Assembly: GCA_019414465.1 (NCBI GenBank) | Contig: DXLY01000017.1 | Location: 6,333-12,433 of the forward strand | DNA: 6,101 bases | Direction of reading: 5' to 3' | DNA from: Collinsella sp. | Lineage (GTDB): Bacteria; Actinomycetota; Coriobacteriia; Coriobacteriales; Coriobacteriaceae | Shown here: positions 4,419-6,101 of the stretch, in pieces | Layout of the letters: each line of letters opens with the position of its first letter | Position numbering within the stretch: the stretch's first letter is position 1 | Translations under genes and position numbers: made by a program | The notes under the pieces: generated by a model | Databases searched by the model: none | What the model was told of the DNA's origin: nothing | What the model saw: only the letters and a program-made list of their open reading frames with translations

Positions 4419-6101
4419 ATGAGCGACATCATGAGGCCGATCCCGTTTTCGCAGCTGATGAACTGGATCATCGAGGAGCACAAGACCCAGGACGCCATCT
4501 TTGGCGTGCGTAAGATGGTCACGACCAACCAGGAGGGTGCGCTTCCCATTTTTGACGAGCGCATCGAGACTCCGTTTGGCCCGGCTGCCGGTCCCAATAC
4601 GCAGCTGGCCCAGAACATCGTGGCCTCTTATGTGGCCGGTTCTCGCTTCTTTGAGCTCAAGACCGTCCAGGTTATGGACGGCGAGGAGCTCTCCAAGTGC
4701 GTCAACAAGCCCTGCATCGTGGCTCAGGACGAGTGCTACAACTGCGAATGGTCGACCGAGCTCGAGGTTCCGCAGGCCTTTGCCGAGTACGTGAAGGCAT
4801 GGTTTGCCTGCCACCTGATCGCTCGCGAGTACGGTCTGGGCAGCCCGGACGGCTTTGTCTTCAACATGTCGGTGGGCTATGACCTGGAGGGCATTAAGAG
4901 CCCCAAGGTCGACGCCTACATCGAGGGCATGAAGGATGCCAGCGGCTCCGACGTCTGGAACGAGTGCCGTGCCTGGGCGCTTGCCAACCTAGACAAGTTT
5001 GAGCATGTCGACGCCGCATTTGTCGAGTCCATCCCGGCGCGCGTCTCCAACTCCATCACCGAGTCTACCCTGCACGGCTGCCCTCCCGCCGAGATCGAGC
5101 GCATTGCGACCTACCTCATCACCGAGAAGGGCCTCAATACCTACATCAAGTGCAACCCCACGCTGCTGGGCTATGAGTTTGCCCGCCAGCGTCTGAACGA
5201 GCTGGGCTTTGACTACATCGTCTTCGACGATACGCACTTCCGCGAGGACCTGCAGTGGGCTGACGCCGTGCCCATGTTCGAGCGCCTGATTGCCCTGTGC
5301 GCCGAGCGCGGCCTGGAGTTTGGCGTCAAGCTGACCAACACGTTCCCCGTCGACGTGACGAGGAACGAGCTGCCTTCCACCGAGATGTACATGTCCGGCC
5401 GTTCGCTGTTCTCACTGACCATCGAGGCCGCCCGCCGCATTACCGAGCAGTTTGACGGCAAGTTGCGCATCAGCTACTCCGGTGGTGCCACGGTCTACAA
5501 CATCCGCGCCCTGTATGATGCCGGTATTTGGCCCGTTACCCTGGCGACCGACGTGCTCAAGCCCGGTGGCTACGAGCGCTTTAGCCAGATGGCCGGCGAG
5601 TTTGGCGATCTGGGCGGCAAGCCGTTCGCGGGCGTCTCTCTCGAGGCCGTGACCGCGATCCAGACCGACTCACTCACCAACCCGCTCTACAAGAAGCCGC
5701 TGCGTCCGCTGCCCGACCGCAAGGTCGCTGGCAAGAGCCCGCTTTCCGACTGCTTTACCACGCCGTGCCGTACGAGCTGCCCCATCCAGCAGGATATCCC
5801 TGCCTATCTGGCGGCTGTTGACGAGGGCCGCTACGAGGACGCGCTCAACATCATCATCGAGCGCAACGCCCTGCCGTTCATTACCGGCACCATCTGCCCG
5901 CATCCCTGCGGCCGTGCCTGCGAACGTGCATTTTACGAGCCCGAGGGCGCCCAGATTCGCGCCAGCAAGCTCAAGGCCGCCCGTGAGGCCATGGCCGCCG
6001 TGCTGCCCAAGCTGCGCGCCCAGGCCATCGCAAACGACGGCGACCGCACCGTTGCCGTTATCGGCGGCGGCGATGTCGCCGTGGAGGATGCGATTTTCCT
6101 T
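4419..6101 (+). CDS. ygfK: YgfK-like Fe-S flavoprotein oxidoreductase (putative selenate reductase subunit), 5' part
   Basis: An open frame of 561 codons runs from ATG 4419 to the window end with no stop; E. coli YgfK has about 1,030 residues, so roughly half is visible. GAGAGGAG lies 6 bases before the ATG. Residues about 1-430 form a dihydroorotate-dehydrogenase-like flavin barrel: TPFGPAAGP (51-59), ELKTVQ (79-84), HGCPPAEIE with Cys221, KCNPT (244-248) and SGGATVYNIRALYDAGI from 354. A ferredoxin-like two-cluster domain like that of GltD and dihydropyrimidine dehydrogenase follows: Cys445, Cys450, Cys454 with CPIQQDIPAYL, then Cys493, Cys497, Cys501. The last visible motif, VAVIGGGDVAVEDA (545-558), lies where the first FAD motif is expected but looks NADPH-type. 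The protein probably passes electrons between NAD(P)H, Fe-S centres and flavin. The 'selenate reductase' name is historical; with ssnA it belongs to the anaerobic purine breakdown set. Its true reaction is unresolved. Confidence 0.93.
   Translation, partial: MSDIMRPIPFSQLMNWIIEEHKTQDAIFGVRKMVTTNQEGALPIFDERIETPFGPAAGPNTQLAQNIVASYVAGSRFFELKTVQVMDGEELSKCVNKPCIVAQDECYNCEWSTELEVPQAFAEYVKAWFACHLIAREYGLGSPDGFVFNMSVGYDLEGIKSPKVDAYIEGMKDASGSDVWNECRAWALANLDKFEHVDAAFVESIPARVSNSITESTLHGCPPAEIERIATYLITEKGLNTYIKCNPTLLGYEFARQRLNELGFDYIVFDDTHFREDLQWADAVPMFERLIALCAERGLEFGVKLTNTFPVDVTRNELPSTEMYMSGRSLFSLTIEAARRITEQFDGKLRISYSGGATVYNIRALYDAGIWPVTLATDVLKPGGYERFSQMAGEFGDLGGKPFAGVSLEAVTAIQTDSLTNPLYKKPLRPLPDRKVAGKSPLSDCFTTPCRTSCPIQQDIPAYLAAVDEGRYEDALNIIIERNALPFITGTICPHPCGRACERAFYEPEGAQIRASKLKAAREAMAAVLPKLRAQAIANDGDRTVAVIGGGDVAVEDAIFL

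Noticed and set aside
2766..4814. 682-codon open frame antisense to ssnA and the start of ygfK
   Set aside because: It spans two well-identified genes and their spacers, has no ribosome site or family motif, and its His/Val/Gly-rich product is typical of a shadow in G+C-rich coding sequence.
1..6101. CRISPR array, tRNA, rRNA, insertion sequence or phage attachment site
   Set aside because: I saw no regularly spaced repeats, no cloverleaf or rRNA-like stretch, no transposase and no long terminal inverted repeats.

Overview
The window looks like chromosome of a high-GC Gram-positive gut anaerobe of the Coriobacteriia, most likely Collinsella or a close relative. The basis is G+C-rich coding sequence, strong purine-rich ribosome binding sites, and the combination of ssnA and ygfK homologues next to a nucleobase permease. 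The genus is an inference from style and gene content, not from a marker gene.

Layout: (1) 1-201, the 3' end of a RidA-family enamine/imine deaminase gene (+). (2) A 15-bp-stem bidirectional terminator at 232-269, between two convergent genes. (3) 314-970 (-), a YheO/DauR-type regulator with an N-terminal PAS-like sensor and a C-terminal helix-turn-helix. (4) 971-1322, an AT-rich divergent control region with a good sigma70-type promoter for the rightward genes and operator-like symmetry. (5) 1323-2717 (+), an NCS2/NAT nucleobase permease. (6) 2718-2912, a spacer packed with predicted RNA stems. (7) 2913-4268 (+), ssnA, a metal-dependent amidohydrolase. (8) 4269-4418, a second stem-rich spacer with a perfect 14-bp hairpin. 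(9) 4419-6101 (+), the first 561 codons of ygfK, a large Fe-S flavoprotein oxidoreductase that runs off the window.

How the genes may work together: ssnA and ygfK are neighbours in E. coli in the block once called the selenium-dependent molybdenum hydroxylase cluster. Their homologues belong to the gene set (ygeX, ygeY, ygeW, ygfK, ssnA, hyuA and a xanthine-dehydrogenase-like enzyme) linked to anaerobic purine and urate breakdown by gut bacteria. A purine-type permease just upstream fits uptake of the substrate, and the divergent regulator is the obvious candidate controller. RidA would fit a pathway that passes through diaminopropionate and 2-aminoacrylate, but it lies beyond a terminator and its link is only by position.

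Points most worth a second look: the permease has Gln where well-studied relatives have key acidic residues in TM8 and TM9. The YgfK homologue has an NADPH-type glycine motif where the family normally has its first FAD motif. The ssnA leader can fold into a three-way junction after three tandem hairpins.
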